64,000 nucleotides of DNA from Larix kaempferi (GCA_027924585.1 BSBM01000372.1:7547001-7611000); one strand, 5' to 3'; positions 1-12,144 are shown, counted from the stretch's first letter. Notes: generated from the sequence alone by a model not told the origin. Translations and numbers: made by a program.

Positions 1-749
1 TGATGCGGAAATATGAAGAAATATTTTCACATGAAGAGATTCAATCGATATTAACACTTGATAAATATAAGGTTAACATGGATATAGGTTGGTGTTAGTG
101 TGATATTTTTATGGGCTATGTTGAAATAATTATTTTATTTTGTTATTAACTTTTTTTATAAATTATATTAAACCAACCTCAATTGAGGACAATAATATAC
201 CTAGACATTACACATCCCCCTCAATTGGGCTATAAAATACACCTCTTATTACAATAAAACAAACATTTTCCAAAAAAACTTATAATTTCTTATTTCTACA
301 AAAACTTCTAAGTTATTTATAAGTGGCAAAGATCTATTAAATTGATCTAGATCCATTTTAACTTCGAAGCTATTGATTTCCCAAGAGAAAACTCCTTGTG
401 ACTTATGGATCTAAGTTTGTGTGTATTATTATTTTTAATTACTGAGAATGTTCAAATAAAATTTATTTTATCATTATTATTATTTTAAAATATTATATTC
501 ATACAACCTAAACTACTATCGGCACCATACACAAACACTACACATATCCATCATGTGGGTTGTAGAATATACACATCTTACTACACTAAAACAAATTTGA
601 ACCACACAAATTTTTAAAATTTTATATATACTTAAATGTATTCGGTTTCTCTAGGTGTGAAGAATAATGTTCCTTCTCATAACTTAGGATAAACCCAAAT
701 TATATACTTGGTTTAATTTATTATAGTGATATTTTTTTAATGGTAGTGT
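1..749. other. AT-rich flank, no gene seen
   Basis: No coding region or structural RNA is recognisable here. Two stretches (about 170-300 and 505-640) resemble each other, sharing a 'caacct...acacat...ataca...caaaacaaa' order of words, which suggests an old degenerate tandem duplication of roughly 340 bp. This DNA lies immediately left of the outer LTR element and is not repeated elsewhere in the window. Confidence 0.5.
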
Positions 750-970
750 TGCAGGAGCCTAGTCGACTTGTTGACTAGACCCTCGTGACTGACCGTAGTC
801 AAGTCAGTCCATTCAGTAGACAATTCGCTGAATGGGAAATCAATTATAACTAACTTAATACCTTGTAACCTGTATAAATAGGCTGGTGAGTAGGAGATAA
901 TGAGAGATTATTTTTTGACATGATGGTCATATAATAAAGAATGCATCCAATTGACCAAGAAAACACACCA
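750..970 (+). repeat. 5' LTR of outer element, copy 1
   Basis: The repeat begins TGCAGG and contains the palindromic pair CCTAGTCGAC/GTTGACTAG within its first 30 bp, then a TATA-like box (TGTATAAATAGG, about 871-882) and an AATAAAG signal near 933. It matches the 3' LTR at 9609-9828 over its whole length at roughly three quarters identity by eye, so the outer insertion is old. The right end is set by loss of similarity after 'CCAATTG' and by equal length with the partner, so it is uncertain by several bases. The duplicated block begins inside this LTR, at 885. Confidence 0.6.
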
Positions 971-1189
971 CGATGTTTGACACAGGAGACCGACGAAGCC
1001 ACTCACATGAAAGATGACCATTAAGTGAACCGACTAGACAAAGGCTGGATATTTCCCCACAAGTTTCCCTGCATGTGCAAATTAGCTGTACGCCATGAAC
1101 TTAGATCAAGCTCTGAGAATGGGAGATTAGGGATGACAAATGGATGGACGATGCATATAATAGATCCATTCCAAATCTAAGACACTATC

Positions 1190-4075
1190 TAAATGCACCC
1201 GTGCTGGACAACTTTGGTAATTTGAAAGCCTTGGTTTCCAAATACATTGTTAGTAGATACCATGAAGGCAAGTTATGATTCGACAAGCCATTTAAAATAA
1301 ATGACTCCCTCATTGCACATATCTTAGGTTTACCCAAAAAGGGACTAGCGGTGCCCATATGAAACAAGCCATTACCATTGCTTGAAGAACTCACAAAAAC
1401 ACCCTAGGGTAAGAACTCAGAAGAGCTTATTATCAACAAGATCACCTACACATCGGTTAAGTTTTCCGCCATTATTATCTCCATTTGCTTGACCAATTTC
1501 GTCGAACCATCTACCATTAAGGTTGAGATGTTAGAAGCTGTAAAAGCCATATACAACGAAGGAAAATATATAGTTGGGATGAAAACCTAACTAGAGTTGT
1601 TAGAATGAACTACGATAAATGCTAGGAGACTAGGCATGCAATTTGCTTTTTGCCACTCTTAATATGGATAGCGATGTCGAATATTTTACTAGTCAGTGAT
1701 CCCAAATTCACTAAGACCGCCACGCCACTAATAACTTCAAATATTTTGCACCTAAAGGGTTCACCAAATGATAAAAACATGCCAAGATGTGGCTAGAGAA
1801 TTGGTTTTAGGTACTGAAAAATACTTGCTTCTGATGGCGAGTCCCCTAGAAATTCAGGCGAAGCCTTCCTTCGTTGGCACACATCCAGCTAGACTTAGAC
1901 CATACCAAAGTTTGGTAATTTGAAGGAAAAAAAGGGAATCCATTCTAACTAGATTAATACCTAATGATGCAAGACATATTCACGGACCTATCCAACCACT
2001 CCAAGGATGTACATATACCATAATTTTGTTGGAGAAATCCTGTCACTATAAGCGAACCATTGAATGACAGTGAGATAGAAAACTAGTACAAAGTCGGGAT
2101 GTACTTAATTTTTTTTGCACCAAATGACAATATCATCGAGACAAATCCACTTATCATAGTGTCATTGATAATCAAGAAGCAGCTAGTAGAAGAATAATCG
2201 ACAGGTCAAACAACTGAAGAAGATGAATTCCATGAAGAAGAATAACACTTGGAGCTAGACCTATCAAAAGAGAAGCTCGAACTAGTGGCTAAGTATATAT
2301 TTACCAGGAAGCAGACCTTCAGAGTGACCTAACCCAAGCAAAAAAAAAAAATTTGGTGCTTAATGCACCCATAGATGATGACTTGGAGGAACTCCACGCT
2401 GAAGCGAAGGAATTCTTCCTAGAAGCTTCTCGCAATAAAGTCACCATTGGGAAGCAGATAAAAAGAAATTGATGATACAGGACACTTGAATACAGGTAAC
2501 CCCTCCTCCTTCTAGAACCAAAAATTTATTTAAATAACTATGCATTCCCAAGCCGATGATCCTATCCTGGTCCTCAACAATTCCCCACCTCTACCACCCA
2601 CTAATATCGAAGAAGTAATTTCTTCCTAGCTAGCCTCTTCATCTCCTCAGGGAATCTCAGAGATGAGAGTATATTTTGCTAAATTAACTCACCTTGTCCC
2701 CAATTGGCAATAGCTAGTTATAGAAAACCTTGTCATCAAAGCCTTTGGACTCCCAGACCGAGTGCACCTACCACTTCAAGGAGTACATTTTCCCAATGAA
2801 CCCTCTATATCCAAGTCACCCAAAAAGAACATTCCCTTGAAATCCTTTAAAACAATTTTGAAAAATCAACACCTTTTGTTGACTAATACATTAATTTTTA
2901 CTTAGTCTACCCTCACAACAAGTGTACCTATTGAATTAACCTCTTGAGCCACCTCCTCATCGATCTTAGCATCAATAGTTGCGTTGAAAAACATACTCCC
3001 GTAAACTACCTTGCTTCTATTGACTGCTTTAACCTTGTCAAGTACTCTACCCCCATCGAGTATATTACCCTCGTTGAGTACTCTAGCCATGATGCATACT
3101 CTGACCCTGCTAACTACACCACTCGCGATGATGACCATTCCACCATTGTCCCCACATACTTCAACCGATATAGCTACCTTGACCGGGGTCACTACACCAG
3201 CCACAACAAGTACTTCTTCGACCCCTACTATGACTATCCCTACCCAGACCTTAGTAGTCCCAACTTCCACTACCCTAACCTAGAGTCAACAAGCACGTCA
3301 ATCACTAGAATAATCATCAAGTAAACATTACAAGAATAAGAAGAAGCAAGTTCCCACACTCATAGTAGCAGTCAAGACAACAAGCAATACTTTAGGTGCC
3401 AAAGGAGTCTTTGAACCAACTCGAGCCTCAAATCAAGAGTTGGATTATTTCATTAGAATTGGAAATAAAGAAAAACATATAAGCAATGTTCAGATGACAA
3501 AAAGAAGCTCAAATTATTCAGGAGGAGCATAAACAAATATTAAAGAAATGCTCTAAGTTAGTTGCACAAGTCATGCCGAAACTAGAAGTACCAAAAGACC
3601 AGAATCCCATCGACCATATTTCCAGCTTATTCACATCGTTTGTTTCTTTTTTACAAGATTTTGTCAACCAAAAGAACCAGGAAAGTGAACAGGCGAATGC
3701 ACTTTTATTTCTTGAACACTAAAAATTATTCGTAGATAGAACAAATAAACTAAAGGAATATGAAGTATAGGAAAACCGGTTGGATCAATTATTGATCAAC
3801 TAGTATTCTTACTACAACAATATTTTCATGGATATGGGAAATGTCCATAATAATATAGCTCAAATCTACTAGCAGAAGGCCATGATAGACTTAGAAACCC
3901 TAGCACTTTTGATTAGTCAAGTGGCCATGGAACAAGAGTGCCTCATCGATCTCCAAAAGAAAGAAGACCAGTGGAAAAAGCAGGCCAAGTCAGCACAAAG
4001 AGAGGTTGACCACCTAACAGTTTAGATACACCAACTGTCACAAGTTGTCGCAACATAACACCTCAATATTGGACC
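1190..4075 (+). pseudogene. Decayed ORF of unknown family inside outer element, copy 1
   Basis: Translation gives long protein-like stretches broken by stops and frameshifts. About 1200-1570 reads as a globular-looking region (for example 'KINDSLIAHILGLPKKG' then 'KFSAIIISICLTNFVEP'). About 2160-2470 is acidic and Glu/Lys-rich. About 2900-3290 is rich in Ser, Thr and Pro. About 3340-4050 is rich in Gln, Lys and Glu and looks coiled-coil. I recognise no RT, integrase, protease or zinc knuckle and cannot name the family. The order (globular N-terminus, low-complexity linker, coiled-coil tail) could be a captured host gene or a diverged element-specific ORF. The copy at 26550-29395 shares most of the breaks, so most decay predates the duplication. 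Ends are approximate. Confidence 0.4.
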
Positions 4076-4091
4076 TAACCTACAAAATATA

Positions 4092-4348
4092 TGTTAGAAA
4101 TAGTAATTACTTCAGTTAACTTAGCTTTTACATTCAGTTCCTATTTAGACGTTTAGTTAATAAATGCAACAGCATGCTTTGCATGCATGCAAAAGCTAGG
4201 TTAGAGCTTTTAGGGTTTTCCATAAGTGTTTAAATACACATTAGATTATTGTTTGTATTACATCAGTTGATCTCTGTTTATGAATAAAGATTGAAGAGTT
4301 GTAGCTCATTCCGCATTATCTTTGTTTTATTTCTGCCTCCAACCTTCA
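4092..4348 (+). repeat. 5' LTR of copia copy 1
   Basis: A 257 bp repeat starts TGTTAGAAATAG and ends CCAACCTTCA, the usual TG...CA. It has a TATA-like 'GTTTAAATACAC' near 4228 and a 'GAATAAAG' polyadenylation-like signal near 4282. Compared with the 3' LTR at 8949-9204 I see about a dozen differences, so this insertion is not recent. Confidence 0.93.
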
Positions 4349-4351
4349 GTT

Positions 4352-4363
4352 TGGTATCAGAGC
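4352..4363 (+). promoter_or_regulatory. Primer-binding site (initiator tRNA-Met), copia copy 1
   Basis: TGGTATCAGAGC lies three bases after the 5' LTR end and is complementary to the 3' end of plant initiator tRNA-Met, the standard primer of plant copia and gypsy elements. It marks the start of minus-strand cDNA synthesis. The corresponding site in copy 2 has one substitution. Confidence 0.9.
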
Positions 4364-4865
4364 TTAGGAGAAGATCAAATTGGTAGCATATTTTTCTGGA
4401 GAAGCCAAAGCCGTAGCTTTGAAGAATTTGTAAGTTTTTTGAAGAATTTTCACACACAAAAAAAGCAAAATTTTTTTGGGAGAAATTATAAAAAAGTTTT
4501 TTTTTGGAATTACCACGGCCTCCATATACGCCAGAGCACAGTAAGTTAGAGAACTACTGCGACCTCTCTATAGGCCAAAGCGCGGTAGTTGTGAGAGATA
4601 CGAGGTAAAAAAAGTATGAATTATCGCGGCCTCCATATAGTCCAGAGCGCAATAGTTGCTAGTGACCTGCGATAATTAGGGCAAGAGAGTAAAATTTTAT
4701 TATGACAGTGGATTTTTTTTTTACTTTCACGAAGTTGTTTTCTTTTACGAGATTCTTTGAGTAAGAATTTTTCTTTTTACAAAAGAAGAAGATATTTTTC
4801 AAATCTTGTTTAATAGGGAGACATTATTTTGAAAAAAGAGGAAGGAGATTATTTTGAAAAATCCA

Positions 4866-7800
4866 ATGAACGACACCGCAACATCTATGGCTTCTAGTAG
4901 CAATCAATCTCAGATTTCTCCTCTTGCAGGGAAAAAGGACTATGATGTCTAGGCCATGAGGATGGTGGTTTATCTCAGGTCAGAAGATGCATTGGAATAT
5001 GTCGTGAATGGCTATTCCGAACCTGCAGATGATGGAGCATTTCAAGTCCTTTCAAACGCAGAAAAGGATGTCTTGTGAGCGCACAGGAAGAAGGATGCAA
5101 AGGCACTGCATCTCATAATGAACGCTTTGGATAACAGCATATTTCCAAAGATATCAGCCTCGTTACATGCCAAAGCAGCATGGGATACCTTGGCGACTAG
5201 TTATCAAGGTCCTGGTAAGGTACAAACAGCAACACTCCAGAACCTAAGAAGAGACTTTGAAGATCTGAAGATGAAAGAATCAGACTTAGTAGATTCTTTC
5301 ATGACCAAAGTCATGGGGATTGTTAATCAGCTGAATATCTATGGTGAAAAGATTGGAGATCAAAGGGTGGTTGAAAGGGTTCTGAGATCCATACCCCACA
5401 AATTTGAGTCGAAAGTTTCAGTGATTGAAGAAGCAAAAGTTCTGAGTACTCTCTCTATAGACGAGTTGACCAGATCTCTACTTTCATATGAATCCATAAT
5501 CAACAGGAATAAAGAATCCTCTCTGGAGAATGCTTTCAAAGCACATGTCTCATTCTCAAGAGGCAGAGGCAGAGGAGGATCAAGAGGATGAGGCAAAAGT
5601 GGCCAAAGTAATGGAAATGGAGATCAAGATCACCATCATAACCATGAAGGTCGAAACATCGACAAAAAAAGGTCAGATAAATCTAATATTCAATGTTATT
5701 ATTGCAAAAAAATCGGGCATTATGATCATGAATGTAGAAAGAAACAATCTGATCAAGCAAATCATAATGCTAATGTAACTAATACCTCTGAGGATAAAGA
5801 TGATATGTTATTTCTTACATGCCATGCTGCACATGAAAGCCCAAAGGGACTTTGGCTTTTAGATAGTGGCTGTAGTAACCATATGCCAAGTGACATAGGT
5901 CTAATTGCAGACCTAGAAGAATCAGTGAGGACACAGGTCAAAGTTGGCATGGATGAGGTTGTTCCAGTTCTTGGAAAAGGAGTGGTCAACATTCTGACCA
6001 AACAAGGCCAACAAAAGACAATCTCAGATGTCTATTATGCTCCATGATTGAAGCATAATCTGCTTAGCATTGGGCAACTCACTGTAAAGAAATACAGACT
6101 TGTCTTTGATGGATCAGACTGTGAAATTTATGACAAACCCCCAAATCGACAGGTGATCATCAAAATACAAGTGACTAGGAACAGGATGTATCCACTAGTC
6201 ATGTATTGCAGCAGTAGGGTAACCTCTTTTGCTCAAAAAGCCACTTGCATGGATGATTATTGGTTATGGCATTTTAGATATGGACATCTTCACTTTGGTG
6301 GTCTCAAGTTTTTGCCGCAAAAAGAGATGGTAAAAGGATTACCCCCTATGAAGGAGCCAGAAAGGAGTTGTGAGTGTTGCATCATTGCAAAGCAGCACAG
6401 GGATAACTTTCCTAAAGGTATGTCTTGAAGGGCACATGCACCTTTAGAACTTATTCATACTGATCTGGTTGGACCAATGCAAACTCAATCGATTGGTGGA
6501 AGCTATTATTTTCTTACATTTATTGATGATTTAAGTAGAAAAACTTGGGTGTGTTTCCTTCGTCAGAAGTCTGAAACTTTTGGCAAGTTCAAGGAATTTA
6601 GGGCTATGGTTGAAAAACAGAGTGGTTATCAACTCGAAATATTGAGATCTGATGGAGGGGGAGAGTATGAATTAAAGGAATTTTATGATTACTGCAAGCA
6701 TCATGGAATCAAGAGGCAATTCACTACAAGATATACTCCTCAACATAATGGTATTGCAGAACTCAAGAATAGAACCATCATGAATATGGCAAGGAGCATG
6801 CTAAAAGGAAGAAATTTGTCCCATGAATTTTGGGGAGACACAGTGGCTTGTGCTTTTCATGTGATGAATAGATGTCCCACCAAAATTGTGAAGAACAAAT
6901 TACCAGAGGAAGCATGGTCAGGTATGAGTTGTAATGTTTCTCTTTTTAGAATATTTGGTTGTGTTGCTTATGCTCATGTTCCTAAAAAGCTAAGAAAAAA
7001 GCTAGACAACAGGAGTGAGAAATGTATATTTCTTGGATACGGTGAACAAACTAAAGCCTACAAGTTGTATAACCCTATTACTAAGAAGGTTATCTTCAGT
7101 AGAGATGTTTTGTTCAAAGAGGAAGAGTCATGGAATGGAACCATAGATAAGGGTGTGGGAGCTGCAATACCCCAACCAGAAGATGGAGAAGATGAGGAGC
7201 TGATTGGACAACAAGATCCAGTAGCATATTCACCAGTAGAAAATACTCTAGAAAGGACACCTAGAAACTCAGTTCGAGGTGAAGCATCAAGTCCGCAATC
7301 AGGCAATGAATCTGATCATAGTAATAAAAAGACTAGAAGATTGATAGATATTTATGATGAATTGGATGCAAATACCAATTATGTTTTTATTGCTAGTGAA
7401 CCTGTGTTTTATGAAGAGGCTGTAAAACAAGAGCATTGGGTAAATGTTATGGACGAAGAGAAAGATTCCATTGAGAGAAATGATATATGGGATCTAGTTG
7501 ACCTGCCAAAGAATAAGAAACCCATTGGTGTGAAGTGGGTTTATAAAACCAAACTCAATGAAAAATGTGAGATTGATAGGTACAAGGAAAGGTTAGTATC
7601 AAAAGGTTTCTCACAACAACCAGGAATTGATTTTGGAGAAACTTTTGCACCAGTTGCAAGATTGGACATAGTAAGAGCAGTCCTAGCAATTGTAGCACAG
7701 AAAAAATGGAAAGTGTATCAGATGGATGTCAAGTCGGCATTCTTGAATGGAATTCTTGAAGAAGAAATTTATGTGGAGCAACCACATGGGTATGAAATAA

Positions 7801-8941
7801 AAGAACATGAAGATAAAGTTTACAAGTTGAAGAAAGCTCTATATGGGCTCGAGCAAGCTCCAAGAGCTTGGTACAGCAGAATTGATTTTCATCTAATAAA
7901 AAATGGTTTTAGCAGAAGCAGTAGCGAACCAACACTTTACACAAAGGTAAATCAACAAGGACATATTTTAATAGTTTGTTTGTATGTTGATGATATGATT
8001 TTTACAGGTGACCTCTCAGTAGATGAGTTCAAGGAAGCTATGAAGAAAGAGTTTGAGATGACAGACTTTGGATTGATGAGGTTCTTTCTTGGCCTAGAAG
8101 TAGAACAGTAAAAAAAGGTATATTTATCTCTCAAAATAAATTTGCTAATGAAGTTCTTAAGCGATTCAGAATGCTCAATTGAAAAACAACACCTACACTA
8201 GTGGCAACAGGTACTAAGTTGAGAAAAGAAGATGGTAGTCCCAATGTAGATCCAACATTGTATAAGAGACTTGTAGGAAGTCTCATGTATCTCACAGCTA
8301 TGAGACCTGATATTATGTTTGTTGTCAGCTTGATTTCGAGGTTAATGGAGTCTCCCAAAGACTCACATTGGCAAGTTGGAAAAAGGATCTTACGATGTGT
8401 TGCAGGGACTTCAAGCTATGGAATTTTATACTCAAGAACTGAGTATGATGTTTTGACAAGTTTCACTGACAGTGATTTTGCAGGAAGTTTGGATGACAGG
8501 AAGAGCACTTCTGGTCATGTTTTTCATCTTGGATCAGGGGTGATTTCATGGGTATCCAAGAAGCAACCCATTGTGACACTTCCATCGGCAGAAGCAGAGT
8601 ATGTAGTAGTGACATCAGTAGCATGTCAAGCAGTCTGATTACGCAGAGTTTTAGAAGGTTTTCAACAGAAATAAGAAGGACCAACCATAGTTTATTGTGA
8701 CAACAATTCAGCAATCGCTCTATCCAAGAACCATGTTTTTCACCAGAAAAGAAAGCACATTGATATTAGATATCACTTCATAAGAGAAATTGTGAACAAT
8801 GGTGAAGTTTGTGTTGAGCATTGTAAATTGATTGACCAATTGGCTGACATATTCACAAAGCCATTGGCAAAAGATATTTTTGAAATTCATAGAAATAATT
8901 TAGGCATTGTAAAAGCTGCAGTAGTCAGGAGTAGTAATTAA
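4866..8941 (+). pseudogene. copia gag-pol polyprotein, broken (copy 1)
   Basis: The start is the ATG at 4866, after a ~510 bp leader. Order: gag (about 4866-5590) with a Gly/Arg-rich tail; CCHC zinc knuckle 'CYYCKKIGHYDHEC' near 5695; protease 'LLDSGCSNHM' near 5856; pre-integrase zinc region (H-x-H then CECC) near 6270-6390; integrase core with D at about 6465 ('HTDLVGP'), D in 'RSDGGGEY' and E in 'NGIAELKNR'; reverse transcriptase with 'MDVKSAFLNG' and active site 'YVDD' near 7985; RNase H with 'TDSDFAG', 'AEAEY' and 'CDNNSAI', ending at TAA 8939-8941. In-frame stops occur at 4950 (TAG), 5076, 5589, 6045, 6426, 8180, 8636 and about 8670. A one-base loss near 8110 shifts the frame between RT and RNase H. 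The TAG at 4950 replaces an expected Trp and is shared with copy 2; the others appear private to this copy. No product would be full length. Confidence 0.94.
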
Positions 8942-8948
8942 AAGGGAG

Positions 8949-9204
8949 TGTTAGAAATAGTAATTACTTCAGTTAACTTATCTTTTACATTCAGTTCCTA
9001 TTTATACCTTCAGTTAATAAATGCAACAGCATGCTTGTATGCATGCAAAAGCTACGTTAGAGCTTTTAGGGTTTTCCATAAGTGTTTAAATACACATTAG
9101 ATTATGGTTTGTATTACATCAGTTGATCTCTGTTTATGAATAAATATTGAAGAGTCGTAGCTCATTCCACATTATCTTTGTTTTATTTCTGCGTCCAACC
9201 TTCA
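8949..9204 (+). repeat. 3' LTR of copia copy 1
   Basis: This 256 bp repeat starts TGTTAGAAATAG and ends CCAACCTTCA, preceded by the purine run AAAAGGGAG that primes plus-strand synthesis. The gag-pol stop codon lies just before that run. It is followed by ATATC, the right half of the target-site duplication. Confidence 0.93.
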
Positions 9205-9489
9205 ATATCAAAAGTATGTCAATAACAGAGAAGCTTACAAGATTGTCTGAACTCATCACAGTCAGCCTCGACATCCAGTATGTCAAAAGTATGTCAATAA
9301 CATATGTTCTGCATGCTTAGGAAGATTCCCAAAGATGCCTAGCCTCACCGGTAGAAGCAATTGTAGAAGCTTGTGTTGAAGAAGCCCTATCGGGTGCAAC
9401 ATCCAGTCTAAAGCAGACATACATTTTTTTGTACAAATAGTTTGTAACAAGTTTTTGTAATTAGACATCTCTCAATTCTCTTCGAGATG

Positions 9490-9669
9490 AAGATGTGTAT
9501 TTTTGGTGGGGGAGATATTGGAGGATCCTAGTCGACTTGTCGACTAGGTCCTCCCAACCGACCGTAGTCGGGTCGGTCCAAGATGTGTATTTTTGGTGGG
9601 GGAGATATTGCAGGATCCTAGTCGACTTGTCGACTAGGTCTTTCCAACCGACCGTAGTCGGGTCGGTCC
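9490..9669 (+). repeat. 90-bp tandem duplication at the outer 3' LTR boundary
   Basis: Two adjacent copies of a 90 bp unit (9490-9579, 9580-9669) each contain the polypurine tract and the first ~60 bp of the outer 3' LTR. Copy 2 of the segmental duplication has only one unit (about 34816-34905), so this local duplication arose after the large one, or was lost in copy 2. Each unit contains the inverted pairs CCTAGTCGAC/GTCGACTAGG and ACCGACC/GGTCGGT, which could form hairpins. Confidence 0.9.
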
Positions 9670-9828
9670 AGTTGATTAGACAGTTAATTGACCGAGCAAT
9701 CAATGATAACTGACTAACTACATTGTAACCTGTATAAATAGGATGGTGAGCCAGAGGTAAGGGGAGCTTCTTTTTGTACATGATAGTCATATAATAAAGG
9801 ACAACCAATTGCTTCTATCACCATTACA
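9609..9828 (+). repeat. 3' LTR of outer element, copy 1
   Basis: The repeat begins TGCAGGATCC right after the polypurine tract, carries TGTATAAATAGG near 9730 and ATAATAAAGG near 9793, and ends near 'CCATTACA'. It is followed by TGTGT, which matches the left flank AGTGT at four of five positions. The first ~60 bp are duplicated (see the 90-bp tandem). Confidence 0.65.
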
Positions 9829-12144
9829 TGTGTTATTTCTTGTATATATATATGAATGTGTCATCTTATATCGCATTAAAACTTTGTTATACTACTGGTA
9901 ACCTCATGTTGTTTAGTTTTCCTACTCGACAAAAATTATTTGACATTGTTAAGATTTTGAAAAGAAAATTCAAACCATCGTAGGAAAACATAAGATGATT
10001 AATTGTATATGTTTAAACTCTAGGCCCACCATTATAAATTAATAACATACATAACTACCTTAGATGGCATTACAAAGAGCGTGGATTCAATTTAGTTGTC
10101 TAATCACTATTTGGCCATGATTAAAATAAGTATGTTGGTTCCACTAATAACCAAATTCTAATCCAATGGTTAAAATAGACCCAAATTAAGGTTTGGAGTG
10201 ACTTTTTTTTAATGTGGTTTAGCTTCAAAATCAATGACATATAATATGATTACCAAATCAAAATTGAATTTTGAAAAAAGTTTGGATTGGTTTTTTTATT
10301 TTCTTTTATTTATTAAAATAAATTATATATGTAAAATTCAACACAAATCTATCACTTTTGTAATTATAATTATATTTATATATTTACTAAATTTAATAAA
10401 CAAATATCATTCATCTAAGCTCTATAAATAAAATAAAATAAAAATACTCCAAAACACACTTTCCACAAAATTACACCAAATTAAGACAAACCCAAACAAT
10501 CACAACAAAGCTATAAACACCCTTTTTCGTTTTCAATGCAATTAAAGCAAAACAAAAACCTTAACCTTTATGGCAAATGAGATGCAATTGTGTTTTGTGT
10601 TGATGATTCCAATTACCCTGGTGCTGTGGAGAATTTTAATGGGACCAGATTCTACTGTAGTAAGACAATTGCGTAGATCGCAAATATCGGTGTTATGCAA
10701 TCATGAGATCGATGGTTTAACAACACAATGCAATGAATTCCACTAATAATGGGCAAATAGTACACAAAATGAGATAGGATGTCAGCTTCATATCGGAATG
10801 GAAAGTTTGAAGCTTGCTTTTCTTACACTGGATTTATATTTCAAGCGGTTTACAGCATTAGGTTTTGGACGAACTCATGTGGCGAAATCCATAGGGATGT
10901 ATAAGTGGTAAACTTGGAGCTTCTATAGGGAGGAGCAGACAATCCAGACTGGTTTTTGTTGGCAGTGATAACAACAGCTGAGCTGAACAAGCTTCAATAC
11001 ATTCCTGTGACCTAGATTCGCATCTGTAGTTAGAGAGCAACGATAATCCAGACTGGTGTGTGTTAGCGGTGATAACAATAGCTAAGCTGAACAAACCTTG
11101 GTACATTCCTGTGATATTCTGACAGGTTAATTTTACTGAAAAACCGCAGAACTTGAGCACTGTTCTCCGATATATGTGTCCTATTCTTTTTCTTTTATTG
11201 TTATTTTTGTTTAATGATAAACTTATTATTGACGTAATCGACCCTATGTTTAATCATTTTATAACCAAGTCAAGATTAATCTAACGTTTTCTCTTTTAAA
11301 CTTGACTTGAGGTAAATTCCAACCTCCCTCAAAGTTTTTAAACATATCTCCTTTTTTAGTCTACTTAAATCTACATGAACTTACATATGTGACCCACCAA
11401 GCCAAGGCTACATATGCCTAAATAGGCCTTACAAGTGTACGCCCATTTACATTGTGATTAATTCCAATTCCAAAAAGAGTTGTGTATCATGGCCCTAGAG
11501 TGCCCTATTTTTTTCATTTGCAACTCCAAGTAACGTGTGGCACCTACATGCCTCATACACAAGGGCTTGACCAACTTGTGACTATTACACTGAGACTATG
11601 CCTCTTCACTAAAGGCCTTCCCATAACAACGCCTTGAACTACAAACTATTAGATCGTTACAAGTCCTACTCAACTTACTCATCCATTAGTCACTTGCAAT
11701 GTACTTAGTTCAACACTTAGTCAATTATATAATTAAGCATTACATATGAACAATACAATACAAGTATCCTGCAATATACACAAAGAGACAAAGAACATAC
11801 ACATATGATGATGCTCAAACAAAGCACCCAAACTTATTAAGAAGAATGTTAAATAGGTATAAGGTACAACAAAGGAGTGCGCCCAATCAATAAGCACTCA
11901 TTTACAAATATACAATAGATCCGAGACAATATCCATACACATCTTTCACCAAGATAGTCTAGACAATTCCCACACATGCTTTCATGAACCCCAAGGAAAA
12001 CTTGCTAAGGCGCACCCACTATATATATGTCCAACTCTTGTTGCATCTGTGGAATTGCCTCAACGCACCTCCCGACATCTTCACTGCGCCAAGAAATACG
12101 TACCTCGGAACTGCTGCCCAAAATGAAGTGCACCCATCCTTCCT
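9829..12144. other. Right flank of outer element, copy 1, no gene recognised
   Basis: AT-rich up to about 10,560, then mixed composition. I find no supported coding region. About 10,430-10,560 is A-rich. The stretch around 11,990-12,144 has short recurring 'gcaccca' words that continue as a tandem repeat beyond 51,018 in the other copy. The same sequence at 48531-51017 differs by several indels, including a ~250 bp extra piece near 49,600-49,860. Confidence 0.6.
10941..11148 (+). repeat. 104-bp tandem duplication, copy 1 only
   Basis: Two neighbouring units beginning AATCCAGACTGG (10941 and 11045) share 'GTGATAACAA.AGCT.AGCTG' and 'ACATTCCTGTGA', a period of 104 bp. In copy 2 only the second unit is recognisable (from about 49,918), preceded by unrelated sequence and a short duplicated 'CCTGTGACCTAGATTCGCAT'. 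The two large copies therefore differ here by separate local rearrangements. Confidence 0.7.

Larger units (their letters stand above)
4092..9204 (+). mobile_element. Ty1/copia LTR retrotransposon, copy 1 (defective, nested)
   Basis: The element is complete: 5' LTR, primer-binding site, gag-pol in one reading frame, polypurine tract (AAAAGGGAG, about 8940-8948) and 3' LTR. Domain order is gag, CCHC knuckle, protease, integrase, reverse transcriptase, RNase H, which is the copia order. Flanking pentamers are ATATA (4087-4091) and ATATC (9205-9209). Copy 2 has ATATC on both sides, so one base has changed here. It is nested in the interior of the outer LTR element. Many stops and a frameshift make it non-autonomous. 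Confidence 0.95.
750..9828 (+). mobile_element. Outer non-autonomous LTR retrotransposon, copy 1 (host of nested copia)
   Basis: Two similar ~220 bp direct repeats (750-970 and 9609-9828) share the start 'TGCAGGA.CCTAGTCGAC', a TATA-like 'TGTATAAATAGG' and the polyadenylation-like 'TCATATAATAAAG'. A polypurine tract (GGTGGGGGAGATAT) lies directly before the right repeat. The 5 bp outside each end are AGTGT and TGTGT, a near-matching target-site duplication. With the nested copia (4092-9204) removed, the interior is about 3.5 kb. It contains no reverse transcriptase, integrase or protease that I can recognise, only a decayed ORF of unknown family. This makes it a LARD-like, trans-mobilised element. 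A tRNA primer site is not evident after the 5' LTR. Confidence 0.65.
885..12144 (+). repeat. Tandem segmental duplication, copy 1 (B)
   Basis: This ~11.26 kb block reappears in the same orientation at 26248-51017 (about 11.3 kb after removing a later gypsy insertion). The match covers part of the outer 5' LTR, the decayed ORF, the nested copia with its LTRs and target-site duplication, the outer 3' LTR and about 2.3 kb of right flank. Copy 1 joins smoothly leftward to 750-884. At 12144 it stops and the inverted-repeat-bounded segment begins, whereas copy 2 continues past the equivalent base (51017) into different DNA. By eye the identity is in the mid-90s per cent with many small indels. Confidence 0.93.

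Noticed and set aside
2902-3324. Three overlapping open frames on both strands, repeated at 28223-28645
   Set aside because: They lie over the low-complexity Ser/Thr/Pro-rich part of the decayed ORF. Retention in both copies follows from the recent duplication, not selection.
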